Of a DNA stretch of 64,000 bases, positions 1-11,798 are shown in pieces. The notes beneath the pieces were generated by a model. That model ran no database searches. It had not been told where the DNA came from and saw only the letters and a program-made list of their open reading frames with translations. The first letter of the stretch is position 1. Every line of letters begins with the position of its first letter. The DNA lies in assembly GCA_031969915.1 (NCBI GenBank), contig DALYJJ010000020.1, positions 1 to 64,000 on the forward strand, read 5' to 3'. The translations under genes and the position numbers were made by a program. Origin of the DNA: DALYJJ01 sp031969915 (lineage in GTDB: Bacteria > Acidobacteriota > Terriglobia > Bryobacterales > Bryobacteraceae).

Positions 1-25
1 CGCCTCGGGGTGGTTTGCAGTTGTA

Positions 26-2251
<2,226 letters not shown>

Positions 2252-2261
2252 AGTCCCTAGA

Positions 2262-2294
2262 CTATGACGGCGGCTTGACATAGGTCAACACGAT
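2262..2294. promoter_or_regulatory. Candidate OxyR operator between katG and oxyR
   Basis: The 72-bp divergent intergenic region holds an inverted repeat, CTATG at 2262-2266 and CATAG at 2279-2283. It also holds a 15-bp stretch at 2280-2294 reading ATAG-N7-CGAT, close to the ATAG-N7-CTAT half-site known for OxyR. TTGACA at 2275-2280 could serve as a -35 box for the rightward gene. The match to the full tetrameric OxyR consensus is poor, so the position is tentative. The gene arrangement is the stronger argument. Confidence 0.4.
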
Positions 2295-2323
2295 TGCGAC
2301 TATCTATCTGATCGGACTTCCCT

Positions 2324-3235
2324 ATGGCGCAAAGGCCCCGGATGCGCGGCTTCGACCTGCGGCAACTGGAGTACTTCTGCGCCGTGGCGCGCTCGGGTAG
2401 TTTCACCAAGGCGGCCGAGGACCTGGGCATCGCGCAGCCCTCGTTGTCGGAACAGATTGCGCGGCTGGAACAGAGCTTCGGGGCGCCTTTGTTTGAACGG
2501 CTCAACCGCCGGATCGAGCTGACGCCGCTGGGAGAAGCGATCGTGGGGAAAGCGCAGGCGCTGCTGGAGGACGCAGCGGCTCTGCCCGACCACTTCGAGC
2601 GCGCGCGGCAGGGCGTTCGGGGCCCGCTGCGCGTCGGCTCCATTCCGACCATCCTGCCCTACTTCCTGGCGCCCCGGCTGAAAGGGTTCACGGATCGCTA
2701 CCGGGACATCGATTTGCATGTGCGGGAGGGCACCACGTCGGAGCTGGTCGAGCAGTTGCTCGAAGGGTTGATCGACATCGCGGTGCTCAGCCTTCCGGTA
2801 GCGGGGGCCGGGCTGGTGATGCGGGAATTGTTCCGCGACCCTCTGTTCCTGGCGGTTCCGGAAGGCCACCCGCTGGCCTCGGCGGAAAGAGTGCAGCTAC
2901 GGAAGCTGTCCGACGAACGGTTCCTCATTCTGAAGGACGGCCATTGTTTGAGGGACGAGGCGCTGGCCGTCTGCGACCGCTCGAGGGCGCGATTCAAAGG
3001 GCAGTTCGAAGCGGACCAGTTTTTGACAATCTTCGAACTGATCCGCGCCGGCTTCGGAGTGAGCATCGTTCCTGAGATGGCGCGCAACCTGAGCCAGGGC
3101 TGCAAGCTGATCGAGATCGATCCCAGAGCCAGCCGCCGGGTTGGCTACATCCGCCTGGAGCGGCGTTACGTTTCGAAGGCGCTGGAGGCGTTTACGGCCT
3201 ACCTGAAGGACTCCGCGGAACGGCGCAAGCGGTGA
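2324..3235 (+). CDS. oxyR: OxyR-type LysR-family peroxide regulator
   Basis: LysR-family transcription factor of 303 residues. An N-terminal winged helix-turn-helix covers about residues 9-68 (LRQLEYFCAV, SFTKAAEDL, QPSLSEQI). A periplasmic-binding-protein-like effector domain covers about 98-295. The redox switch is intact: C208 and C217 lie in GHCLRDEALAVC, nine residues apart exactly as C199 and C208 of Escherichia coli OxyR, with the surrounding GHCLRD conserved. This sets it apart from a generic LysR protein. It is divergent from katG, the usual OxyR target. An internal ATG at residue 7 is an alternative start. Binding to the katG promoter is inferred, not shown. Confidence 0.9.
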   Translation: MAQRPRMRGFDLRQLEYFCAVARSGSFTKAAEDLGIAQPSLSEQIARLEQSFGAPLFERLNRRIELTPLGEAIVGKAQALLEDAAALPDHFERARQGVRGPLRVGSIPTILPYFLAPRLKGFTDRYRDIDLHVREGTTSELVEQLLEGLIDIAVLSLPVAGAGLVMRELFRDPLFLAVPEGHPLASAERVQLRKLSDERFLILKDGHCLRDEALAVCDRSRARFKGQFEADQFLTIFELIRAGFGVSIVPEMARNLSQGCKLIEIDPRASRRVGYIRLERRYVSKALEAFTAYLKDSAERRKR

Positions 3236-3277
3236 GCGGGCCGGACGCCGTGGCAGAATTCTAGAGCGAGGTGAGAG

Positions 3278-3730
3278 ATGCGATGGTTGGCCGTTCTGGC
3301 CGCCTGCGTTCTGCCGGCGGCGCTGCATGCCCAGGAAGCGAGGGCGACATCCAAGGACGAACAAGCCGTCCGGGACCTGGTGGCGGCGTATGTAGACGCG
3401 CGGGAACAGAGGGACGCGCGGCGCTTGGCCGCGCTCCTGGCGCCGGACGCCGACCAACTCGTCTCCTCCGGCGAGTGGCGGAAGGGGCGCGATGAGCTGG
3501 TGAAGGGCATGCTCGCCAGTTCGCAAAGCAATAGCGGCGCACGCACGATCACGGTGGAGCAAGTGCGGTTCGTCGCTCCGGGTGTGGCGATCGCCGACGG
3601 ACGGTATGAGATTGCGGCGCCTGCGGGCGCGCCGCCGCGGCGCATGTGGACGGCGTTCATCGCCGCGCGCCATGCCGGCGCGTGGCGCATTGAGGCGATT
3701 CGCAACATGCTGCCCTCGGCGGCGCGCTGA
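3278..3730 (+). CDS. Secreted NTF2/SnoaL-like protein
   Basis: Protein of 150 residues with a signal peptide (MRWLAVLAACVLPAALHAQ) and a single cone-shaped NTF2-like fold of the SnoaL/DUF4440 kind. Signs of the fold are the helix pattern KDEQAVRDLVAAYVDAREQRD, with DARRLAALLAPDADQ following, and a late MWTAFIAARHAGAWRIEAIRNM strand block typical of this family. The ribosome site GAGGTGAGAG lies just before the ATG. No catalytic residue can be assigned, because this fold serves as enzyme, ligand binder or association domain. It stands alone between oxyR and the convergent tpiA. Confidence 0.7.
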   Translation: MRWLAVLAACVLPAALHAQEARATSKDEQAVRDLVAAYVDAREQRDARRLAALLAPDADQLVSSGEWRKGRDELVKGMLASSQSNSGARTITVEQVRFVAPGVAIADGRYEIAAPAGAPPRRMWTAFIAARHAGAWRIEAIRNMLPSAAR

Positions 3731-3755
3731 ATATCGTGCTGCGCCCTGCCCGCCG

Positions 3756-4508
<753 letters not shown>

Positions 4509-4643
4509 TGGGTTCCTTGGGTTCCTTGAATGGAGGAGATGAACCTCCTATTTTAGCCAGAGCGCCGCGGTGGTTGCGAGCCGCGCCGGGCGTGATACCG
4601 TAGAGCGATCCATCTGGGCATTCGGCGAGGGGAACACACATCG

Positions 4644-5249
4644 ATGACGCCACTGATGCAGGCGATCCAGGCAAAGGAGGCGGTGAAGGCGCGGATGCCT
4701 TTGACCCACTCCGACAACAAGAAGATCCGGCAGGACCTGTCGCAGTTGCCGGTGATGCAGCGGATGCAAAACAACGCGGCGACCAAGGAGACAGTGGACA
4801 AGGTCCGCGGCCACCACCGGTTTCCGCAGGCGGGAAAGGCGACGATCACGGACGTCGTAATCTACGGCGCGTTCGCAATCGCCGCGGGCTATGGCAACTG
4901 CCTGGAGATGTCGTGTGCGTCCGCTTGGGCGATCAACGAAGAGGGACGGTTCAACTACGATCTGGTCTACTACCCGGTGGGCGGGGACCACATTTTCGTG
5001 GCGATCGGGCAGCCGTCGGATCCCAACGGGGACTATCCCGCGGACTTCAGCCATTGGGATGCGGACGCAGCAGTCTGCGACGTGTGGGCGGACATCGCCT
5101 GTCCGGCGAGAGAGTACGCAAGGCGATGGCGGGAGCGGATGAATAACTGGCGGATCATGGGGCTGACGATCGCCAACCTTCTTCCGACGGATGACATCTG
5201 GATCAACGTGGTGGACCGCCCGAAGAAATCGTTCCTGGCGCGCGGGTAA
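4644..5249 (+). CDS. Protein with papain-like Cys-His-Asp pattern, function unknown
   Basis: Protein of 201 residues without a signal peptide or membrane segment. I do not recognise a named family with certainty. The core has YGNCLEMSC (C86), then PVGGDHIFVAIG (H116), then AAVCDVWAD (D146). This order and spacing recall the catalytic Cys-His-Asp of papain/transglutaminase-fold cysteine peptidases and deamidases, including several secreted bacterial effectors. The assignment of catalytic roles is inference. The N-terminal 60 residues are helical and charged (MQAIQAKEAVKARM, KKIRQDLSQLPVMQRM). The ribosome site is weak (GAGGGGA about 12 bases upstream). It has no functional neighbours: tpiA is divergent and a membrane protein is convergent. 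Confidence 0.6.
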   Translation: MTPLMQAIQAKEAVKARMPLTHSDNKKIRQDLSQLPVMQRMQNNAATKETVDKVRGHHRFPQAGKATITDVVIYGAFAIAAGYGNCLEMSCASAWAINEEGRFNYDLVYYPVGGDHIFVAIGQPSDPNGDYPADFSHWDADAAVCDVWADIACPAREYARRWRERMNNWRIMGLTIANLLPTDDIWINVVDRPKKSFLARG

Positions 5250-5251
5250 TT

Positions 5252-5269
5252 GGGGCGCGAAGGCGCCCC
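5252..5269. terminator. Short GC hairpin between convergent genes
   Basis: GGGGCGC, loop GAAG, GCGCCCC lies between the stop codons of two convergent genes. There is no run of T on either side, so it may be only a weak or factor-assisted bidirectional terminator. Confidence 0.4.
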
Positions 5270-5274
5270 GCATG

Positions 5275-6474
5275 CTACGGACCGGCCTGAGCGGCGATCC
5301 CGAGCAGGCGTTTGGCCACCACGGCCACCTGTCCGCTGAGTAGCACGCCCACGGCGCAGCTCAGCACAACCGGCGGGAGCAGCGCGCCGTAGACGCGGGC
5401 TGCGGAGGCTTCCAGCATCAGAAACAGCAGGAGCGGGGACGCCGCGCGTCCGTAGGCGTAGGGATCGCGCATCACCACCGGCCCGAGCAGGGCGGTCATC
5501 AGCGCGAACAGGTAGATCGAGATTTCGACGGCGCCCAGGCTCCGTGTCCGGCTCCAGAGCACCGCCAGAAGCACAGTGCCCGCGAGTCCCAGGAGCCCGG
5601 TGACGTAGGAGGCCTTCAGAATGGCCGCCTGCAGGGGCGGCAACGCGTCCGGAAGAGCGGTGGTAATCGCCGTGAGCCATGCGCTGAGAGGCACTGCGAT
5701 TGCACCGGGAACAGGGGCATCCACGGTGTTGACTTGCACGAAGGCGTACCAGGCGATCCCGGGCAAAACCGCCGCCGAGGCGCCGGCGGCCCGCGCGAAA
5801 TCGCGCTTCAGCAGCCAATACGCGGCAAGGCCGGCAACCAGGATCAGGCCCGTCTCGCGAGTGAGGAAGGCGAGACCGGCGGCCGCGGCGGCGCGATGCC
5901 AGCAGTTCCGGGCAACGTAATACACAAAGGCCGCGAACAGAGCGCCCAGCGCACCGTCGGTGAGCATCCGGTCCACGGAGGTTACCGTGGACGGCAGGAT
6001 CAGAAAGAGCAGACTCCAGGCGGGATGAGCACCGCGCCAGAGCAAGTAGCGTGCAGACCAATAAACACCGAGCGCCGCCGAGAGCATGATCACGGCGATG
6101 TAGGCGGCGTCGATCCACTGCGCGCGGCCGAACGCCAGGGCCCAGGCGGCGAGCGAGGTGAAGCCGCGGCGGTAGCGGAAGCGAGGATTGTCGATGTGCG
6201 CCGCGTAGCCGTGGCGGAAGAAGGGATCGTGCGCGACATAGCGGTAAAACTGCCCGTCGTAGCCGTACGAGTTGGCGAAGGTGAACGTAGTAGACGCCAG
6301 GGCAGGCGGCTGCCGCAGAAGACTGCCGGTGCAGAACAGGCCGGTCCAGTTGCCGCCGTAGTTGAAATGGACGGTGAGCGAGAGCCAGAGCAGGATCAAC
6401 AGCAGGCTGGCGGCGGCGGCGAAGAGCGCGGAGCGCCTGCCCGCCGCGGCGGGCGCTTCGGGGGTTGGTGTCAT
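5275..6474 (-). CDS. Polytopic membrane protein, possible glycosyltransferase-like
   Basis: About 399 residues from the ATG at 6474, chosen because an AGGA ribosome site lies five bases upstream and because the longer reading would run into the stop of the neighbouring arabinofuranosidase gene. After a short cytoplasmic N-terminus come many hydrophobic segments (about ten), with an early periplasmic loop containing YGYDGQFYRYVAHDP. That loop motif (GYDGQ.Y) is seen in bacterial membrane proteins related to polyprenol-phosphate-sugar-using glycosyltransferases of the GT-C kind. The substrate is unknown. It follows the GH51 gene on the same strand by 61 bp and may be co-transcribed. Confidence 0.65.
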   Translation of the reverse strand: MTPTPEAPAAAGRRSALFAAAASLLLILLWLSLTVHFNYGGNWTGLFCTGSLLRQPPALASTTFTFANSYGYDGQFYRYVAHDPFFRHGYAAHIDNPRFRYRRGFTSLAAWALAFGRAQWIDAAYIAVIMLSAALGVYWSARYLLWRGAHPAWSLLFLILPSTVTSVDRMLTDGALGALFAAFVYYVARNCWHRAAAAAGLAFLTRETGLILVAGLAAYWLLKRDFARAAGASAAVLPGIAWYAFVQVNTVDAPVPGAIAVPLSAWLTAITTALPDALPPLQAAILKASYVTGLLGLAGTVLLAVLWSRTRSLGAVEISIYLFALMTALLGPVVMRDPYAYGRAASPLLLFLMLEASAARVYGALLPPVVLSCAVGVLLSGQVAVVAKRLLGIAAQAGP

Positions 6475-6535
6475 CGAGTCCTGGGGCGAGTGTATCGCCC
6501 CAGGACCGGCATCGGCGCGGCTCCCCAAGTTCGAT

Positions 6536-8107
6536 CTAGTTGGCAACCTGCAGTTTCAGAATCGTCAGCGACTGTTTCGGGAAGGTGTAGCTGAAGCCAT
6601 TCGATTCGAGCGCGAGGTTCACTTTCTTCGTCGCGGGCCGCACTATCTTGTCGTTGCCGAAGGTGTGCGTGGCCTTGAGATCGGGATGGTTCATTTCCCA
6701 AACTTCGGCCGCGGCGGCCAGGCGGCCGGTGGCGTTGTCGATGCGCGTCGCGATGTCCATCTTCGAGCTGCGGTTGAGAACGTTCACATAGACCGCACCC
6801 GTCTTGGGATCGTGCGTGGTCGAGACATCGAGGTAGTTGAGCGGCTTGCGGTTGTTCACCACATAGGTGGGCGACTTCACGAGCGCGTCGAGCGACTGGT
6901 TGCCGCGCTGCTTCGAGTACTCCGCGATCGGGAAGTAGATGGGCTGGAGGAAGAGGCCCTCTTTGTTCGTGAAGATGGGCGCGATCACGTTCACAATCTG
7001 GGCGAGGTTGGCCATCTTCACGATGTGCGCGTGGCGGAGGAAGGAGTTGAAGAACATGCCCATGGCGAGCGCGTCTTCATAGTTGTAGATCTCCTCCAGG
7101 CGCGTCGCGCCGGTCTGGTGTTCCGAGTTGCCGCGAGCGCGATACCAGACGTTCCACTCGTCGTAGGCGATGTAGATGGGACGCGGCATGCGGCGGCCGA
7201 ACTGGGCCTGGGCCTGCACGGCCTTGATCTGGCCCTCCACCACCTGAATACGCTCGTCGATATCCTGGGACGCCGCCAGGAACCGTTCGACGTCGTTTTC
7301 CCGGTTCCCGATGTAGGTATGGAGTGAGATGTAGTCGATCTCATTGCGCAGCCGCTCCAGCACCACGCGGTTCCACTGGATCCAGTCCGAATTTCCACCG
7401 AAGGCGGAGGAGCCGCTGGCGATGAGCTTGATCGAATCGTCGACGCGGCGCATGGCCTTGGCCGCTTCGAGGGCAAACTTCGTGTAATCGTCGACGTTCT
7501 TGTGCCCGAGCTGCCACGGCCCGTCGATCTCGTTCCCGAGGCCCCAGTACTTCACGTTGTACGGCTTGTCGCGGCCGTTCTTCCGCCGCTGCTGCGCCCA
7601 GTAGGTGTCGCGCTTCTCGTTGGTGTATTCCACCCACTGGCGCGCATCCTCCACGGTGCCGAGACCGGCGTTGATGCAGACGTAGGGTTCCACGCCGGCC
7701 TTCTCCGAATAATCGAGGAACTCGTCGGTGCCGAAGGTGTTGGGCTCAATGTCGCCCCAGGCGCCTTCCGGACGCGCGGGCCGCATCGCCTTCGGGCCGA
7801 TGCCGTCCTTCCAGTTGTAGCCGGAAACGAAGTTGCCTCCGGGCCAGCGGATCATTGTCACGCCCAGGCCTTTGATCGCCTCCAACACGTCCTTGCGATA
7901 ACCCTTCTCGTCGGACAGTTTGCTGCCCGGCTCATAGAGGCCTCCGTAGATACAGCGGCCCAGGTGCTCGGCGAAATTGCCGAAGATATGCGGGTGGACC
8001 TCGCCGATCACGCGATCGGTGTCGATTTTGATGCGGGCCTGCGGCTGGGCGAAGAGAGCGGGAACGGCCAGCAGCAGGAGAGTGGAGAGAGCGCCTCTGA
8101 ATACCAT
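6536..8107 (-). CDS. Alpha-L-arabinofuranosidase, GH51 family
   Basis: Glycoside hydrolase releasing terminal alpha-L-arabinofuranosyl residues from arabinan, arabinoxylan or related polymers. It has 523 residues with a signal peptide (MVFRGALSTLLLLAVPALFA), so it acts outside the cytoplasm. GH51 marks are HPHIFGNFAEHLGRCIYGG near the N-terminus, MIRWPGGNFVSGYNW, the acid/base E193 in YWGLGNEID, and the nucleophile E317 in AYDEWNVWY. A (beta/alpha)8 barrel is followed by a C-terminal beta domain from about residue 390. Exported GH51 enzymes are the minority but occur in soil polymer degraders. Confidence 0.92.
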   Translation of the reverse strand: MVFRGALSTLLLLAVPALFAQPQARIKIDTDRVIGEVHPHIFGNFAEHLGRCIYGGLYEPGSKLSDEKGYRKDVLEAIKGLGVTMIRWPGGNFVSGYNWKDGIGPKAMRPARPEGAWGDIEPNTFGTDEFLDYSEKAGVEPYVCINAGLGTVEDARQWVEYTNEKRDTYWAQQRRKNGRDKPYNVKYWGLGNEIDGPWQLGHKNVDDYTKFALEAAKAMRRVDDSIKLIASGSSAFGGNSDWIQWNRVVLERLRNEIDYISLHTYIGNRENDVERFLAASQDIDERIQVVEGQIKAVQAQAQFGRRMPRPIYIAYDEWNVWYRARGNSEHQTGATRLEEIYNYEDALAMGMFFNSFLRHAHIVKMANLAQIVNVIAPIFTNKEGLFLQPIYFPIAEYSKQRGNQSLDALVKSPTYVVNNRKPLNYLDVSTTHDPKTGAVYVNVLNRSSKMDIATRIDNATGRLAAAAEVWEMNHPDLKATHTFGNDKIVRPATKKVNLALESNGFSYTFPKQSLTILKLQVAN

Positions 8108-8140
8108 GATGGGTAGTTTCTATCAGAGCCGGGGTCCGAA

Positions 8141-8668
8141 ATGCAAGCGCTTACTTTCCGGAAGGATCTACCGCCGCCGCGGATTGCGCGGCATCCTTCA
8201 CCTATGGAATGCGTTTGGGACTATCCACGGCCGCCGCGTCTGGAGCCCTGTGCCCGCCATCTCCGCGTGGTCTTCGCGGGCCAGGCGATTGCTGAAACCA
8301 CGCGCGGATACCGCGTGCTGGAGACCAGCCATCCGCCGGTCTACTATATCCCGCGCGAAGACGTCCGGATGGAGTTCGCCGAGGTAGTCCCCGGCAAGCG
8401 CTCGTTCTGCGAGTTCAAGGGCGTGGCCGCGTATTGGACCCTGCGGGTGGGCGGGCAAGCCGCGCGCGAGGCGGCCTGGAGCTACGAACAGCCGTCGCCC
8501 GCATTCGGCGCGATTCGCGGCTACCTGGCGTTCTACGCGGCGCGCGTGGACGAATGCACGGTGGACGGCGAGCGCGTCCGCGCGCAGGAGGGCGGCTTTT
8601 ACGGCGGTTGGATCACATCGGACATTCAGGGTCCGTTCAAGGGCGGACCGGGATCGTCCGGCTGGTAG
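8141..8668 (+). CDS. DUF427 family protein
   Basis: Cytoplasmic protein of 175 residues. The DUF427 core is clear: ECVWDYPRPPRLEPC, RVVFAGQAIAETTRGYRVLETSHPP, VYYIPREDVRMEF, FCEFKGVAAYW, and a C-terminal GGFYGGWITSDIQGPFKG. No biochemical role is firmly established for this family. The start is uncertain. The ATG at 8141 adds a 21-residue lead before WDYPRPP, as many homologs have, while the ATG at 8204 would begin right at the domain. It sits 53 bp upstream of the AceK-like gene on the same strand. Confidence 0.8.
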   Translation: MQALTFRKDLPPPRIARHPSPMECVWDYPRPPRLEPCARHLRVVFAGQAIAETTRGYRVLETSHPPVYYIPREDVRMEFAEVVPGKRSFCEFKGVAAYWTLRVGGQAAREAAWSYEQPSPAFGAIRGYLAFYAARVDECTVDGERVRAQEGGFYGGWITSDIQGPFKGGPGSSGW

Positions 8669-8721
8669 CGCGCGCCTCGCCGGCCGCGACGGTGCGATAT
8701 CGTTGTGGGGAGTTTGCGCCC

Positions 8722-10566
8722 ATGAAACGCACGCGGGTCCGGGTGAGTCGTGAGGAGGCCTGGCGGGCGCTGTTCCCGGCCGGTCAGCCGAATCCTTTGG
8801 AAGCGCTGGCGCCCGATTTGCAGGAGCGGGCGCGCGAAGCCGCGGAGATGATTCTGAACGCGCACGAGGATTACTCGGCCCGGTTCCGCGAACTGACCGC
8901 CGCCGCGCAAGGGATCTTCGAGAGGCGCGACTGGGCGCGGGGGCGCTACAACGCCGAACAGCGCGTACGGCTGTACCGCGATTCGGTGAACGAACTGGCC
9001 TTCCATCTGCACGCCTGCTTCGGCGCGAAGATGACCGACCGCGCGTTCTGGATGGGCGCTCGGCGCGCGTTTCACGAACAAGTCTTCGAGCGGTACGACG
9101 CCGACCTGGCGCAGAACCTCTTCTACTCGACGATGCGGCTGATCTTCGACGAGATCGAATTGCCGGTGGAGTACGGCGACGACGGGCTCGCGGAACGGTG
9201 GCACATCCTGGGGCCGGGGCGGCTATGGTCGGGCTACCCGGCGTGTCCGCCGCGGCTGACCGAATCGGTGCGGCGGGCGATTCTCGATTACGGATTCCGG
9301 GGTACGTTCGCGGACCTCGACCGCGAGTGCGGGCTGGCGGCGCAACGGGTGCTGGAAGCATGGCGAAGCGCGGCCGCCGCTCGCCGGCCGCGGGTGTTGA
9401 AGATGCTCACGCCGGCTTTCTTCCGCGACCGGGAAGCGTACCTGGTGGGAACGCTGCGCGCGGCGGGCCATGAACTGCCGGTGGTCTTCGCGCTGCTGCA
9501 CACCGAGCGCGGCATCACCATTGACGCGGTGCTGGCGGGCCGGGAGGACATGCGAAACGTCCTCTTCGTTTCCACGCGCTCGACGTTCTCGGTGGCCGTC
9601 GAGCAGTACCGCGAGTTGCTGCGGATTGTGGACAGCCTGGCGCCGGACCGCGGGCACCCGGCGATGTGCGCGGTGATCGGCTTCACGCATCCGGCGCGCG
9701 TGGCCTTGAATCACCGGCTGCGCGACCATTTGCGGGAGACGGGCGAGCGCTTCGAATCGACCCCGGGCCGCGCGGGCACAGCGATGATCGTGTTCGCGCC
9801 GCCCTCGTTTCCCTACGTGTTCAAAGTGGTCCGCGACTATTCAACCAAGGTGGGCTGGAAGGGCCGTGGGCGGATCATGGAGAACTACCGGTGGGTGCAC
9901 CAGATGAACCGCGGCCGGCTCATGCTGGACGCTTGGTTATACCGCAACCTGCCGTTTCCCCGAGAATGCTTCGACGAGGAGATCCTGAGCGAGCTGCTGG
10001 AAGGGGCGCCCAATTCAGTGCGCCTGGACGGCGGCTCCGTGGTGCTGGGGCACGTCTACGCGCAGCGGCGTGTGCGGCCGCTGAACACATTCTTCGAAGA
10101 GGAACGGGATCACGCGCTGCGCGAGCGGGCGATCGACGCGATGGGGATGTTCGTGAAGGACCTGGCGGGCTTGGGCTTCTTCGTGGGCGACCACTACGGG
10201 CTGCCATCGAACACCGGCCTCACGCACGGCCTCAACGTGGCGCTGTTCGACTTCGACGACCTGGCTCCCCTGCTGCGCTTCCGATTCCGCGAGACGCCTC
10301 CGCCGCCGCCGGGCTACGACGAGGACTCCTGGAACGCGGAGCGGGACGGCTCCTGGTTTCACGTGGATGAGGACGACGTGCTGGTGGACGAGTGGGAACG
10401 GTTCATCGGGATTCCCTTGGACCTGCGGGCGTTCTTCCTGGCGCGCCACGGCGATCTGTTCACGCTCGCCTACTGGAACGAGGTGCGGCGGCGGGCGGCG
10501 CGCGGCAAGCTGCACTTCGTGCTGCCCTATCCGCCGGAGCGGCGCCTGGGCGTACCATATCCCTGA
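8722..10566 (+). CDS. aceK: AceK-like isocitrate dehydrogenase kinase/phosphatase
   Basis: Regulator that phosphorylates and dephosphorylates isocitrate dehydrogenase to set the TCA/glyoxylate split. From the ATG at 8722 (GGGGAG nine bases upstream) it has 614 residues, compared with about 580 in Escherichia coli. Family marks are PPSFPYVFKVVRD (ATP-lysine strand), an RRVRPLNTFFEEE stretch, GDHYGLPSN, and the metal-binding FDFDDL, followed by PPPPPGYDEDSW and a C-terminal RHGDLFTLAYWNEV. It is divergent: the GDxxFKNFGV loop of the E. coli protein is replaced by GDHYGLPSNTGL, so the lysine of that loop is not obvious. No icd or aceA is adjacent. Its TGA shares a base with the ATG of the next gene. 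Confidence 0.85.
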   Translation: MKRTRVRVSREEAWRALFPAGQPNPLEALAPDLQERAREAAEMILNAHEDYSARFRELTAAAQGIFERRDWARGRYNAEQRVRLYRDSVNELAFHLHACFGAKMTDRAFWMGARRAFHEQVFERYDADLAQNLFYSTMRLIFDEIELPVEYGDDGLAERWHILGPGRLWSGYPACPPRLTESVRRAILDYGFRGTFADLDRECGLAAQRVLEAWRSAAAARRPRVLKMLTPAFFRDREAYLVGTLRAAGHELPVVFALLHTERGITIDAVLAGREDMRNVLFVSTRSTFSVAVEQYRELLRIVDSLAPDRGHPAMCAVIGFTHPARVALNHRLRDHLRETGERFESTPGRAGTAMIVFAPPSFPYVFKVVRDYSTKVGWKGRGRIMENYRWVHQMNRGRLMLDAWLYRNLPFPRECFDEEILSELLEGAPNSVRLDGGSVVLGHVYAQRRVRPLNTFFEEERDHALRERAIDAMGMFVKDLAGLGFFVGDHYGLPSNTGLTHGLNVALFDFDDLAPLLRFRFRETPPPPPGYDEDSWNAERDGSWFHVDEDDVLVDEWERFIGIPLDLRAFFLARHGDLFTLAYWNEVRRRAARGKLHFVLPYPPERRLGVPYP

Positions 10567-11798
10567 TGCCGCTGAAAGCCTTCTGCCTCGCCGTCCTGCC
10601 GGCCGCGATGGCGCTCTACGCCGAGTGGCGGCCCTGGGCCCCGCGTCCGGAAATCGCACCCAAAGTGAGCCAGCAAGCGGGCGCGCTGATTGTGGAGAGC
10701 GCGGGCAACGCCGCGGCCTTCGGCGGCTGGGAAGAAGTACGAGAGGGCGTGACGCCCGGCCGGTGGTATCGGTTGTCGGCATCCTATCGCGCGGTTGGGC
10801 TCGACGCGGAGTGGAAGCAGGTGTGGGCGCGGCTCGATTGGGCGACGGCCGAGGGGAAGCGCGCGGGGCAGCCGGAGTACGCCTATCGCATTTCTCCGAA
10901 CCGCGAAATCACGATCGAAGCTCCCGCGCCGGAGAAAGCCGCGAAGGTGCGCATCCAATTGCTCCTGGTGAACGCACACCGCGGGCGGCTGGAGTTCCGT
11001 GGCGTGCGGTTCGATGCCATCGAAGCCCCCGCGGCCCGGCCCGTCACGGTGGCCGCGGTGCGTTACCGAGCGGCGCAGCAGCCTTCGGCGGAAGCGAACG
11101 TCGCACGTTTTCTTGAGGCCGCCGCCGCGAAGTTGCCCGCAAAGACCGACCTGGTTCTGTTCCCGGAGGGCATGACCCTGGTGGGCACCGGGAAGACGTA
11201 TCTCGACGTGGCCGAGCCCGTGCCCGGGCCCACCACGCTCGCGCTGGCCGAGTTCGCGCGGCGCCGCAATAGCTGGGTAGCGGCGGGGTTGCTGGAGCGC
11301 GACGGCGGCGCGGTCTACAACACCGCGGTGCTCATCGGCCGCAACGGCCAGCTTGCCGGCAAGTATCGCAAGGTGTATCTACCGCGCGAAGAGATGGAGG
11401 GCGGCCTCACGCCGGGTGCATCGTATCCCGTCTTCGACACGGACTTCGGCAAGGTGGGCATGATGATCTGCTGGGACGTGCAATACGCCGACCCGGCGCG
11501 GGCTCTGGCCATTCAGGGCGCGGAGATCATCCTCATGCCGATCTGGGGCGGCAGCCAGTTGCTGGGCCGCGCCCGCGCGCTGGAGAATCACGTCTTCCTG
11601 GTCTCGTCCGGCTACGATTACCCGTCGGCCGTGGTCGATCCCATGGGCGAGATTCTGACCAGCACGGAAGAGCAAGGCAGCGTGGCGGTTGCGACCATCG
11701 ACCTGAACCGCCGCTACGCCGATCCGTGGCTGGGCCACATGCGCGGCCGGTTCTTCAAGGAACTGCGCCTGGACGTGGAGGCGCCGCGGCCCCGGTAG
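10566..11798 (+). CDS. Exported carbon-nitrogen hydrolase (nitrilase superfamily)
   Basis: Protein of 410 residues whose ATG overlaps the aceK stop (TGATG), suggesting coupled translation. A signal peptide (MPLKAFCLAVLPAAMALYA) is followed by a beta-rich domain at about residues 25-155 that resembles a carbohydrate-binding or jelly-roll module. A nitrilase-superfamily domain runs from about 160 to 400. The catalytic triad is E201 (LFPEGM), K269 (KYRKVYLPREEM) and C302 (MMICWDVQY). The family cleaves amide or nitrile C-N bonds, and the substrate cannot be predicted here. Its 3' end overlaps the convergent neighbour by 44 bp. Confidence 0.85.
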   Translation: MPLKAFCLAVLPAAMALYAEWRPWAPRPEIAPKVSQQAGALIVESAGNAAAFGGWEEVREGVTPGRWYRLSASYRAVGLDAEWKQVWARLDWATAEGKRAGQPEYAYRISPNREITIEAPAPEKAAKVRIQLLLVNAHRGRLEFRGVRFDAIEAPAARPVTVAAVRYRAAQQPSAEANVARFLEAAAAKLPAKTDLVLFPEGMTLVGTGKTYLDVAEPVPGPTTLALAEFARRRNSWVAAGLLERDGGAVYNTAVLIGRNGQLAGKYRKVYLPREEMEGGLTPGASYPVFDTDFGKVGMMICWDVQYADPARALAIQGAEIILMPIWGGSQLLGRARALENHVFLVSSGYDYPSAVVDPMGEILTSTEEQGSVAVATIDLNRRYADPWLGHMRGRFFKELRLDVEAPRPR

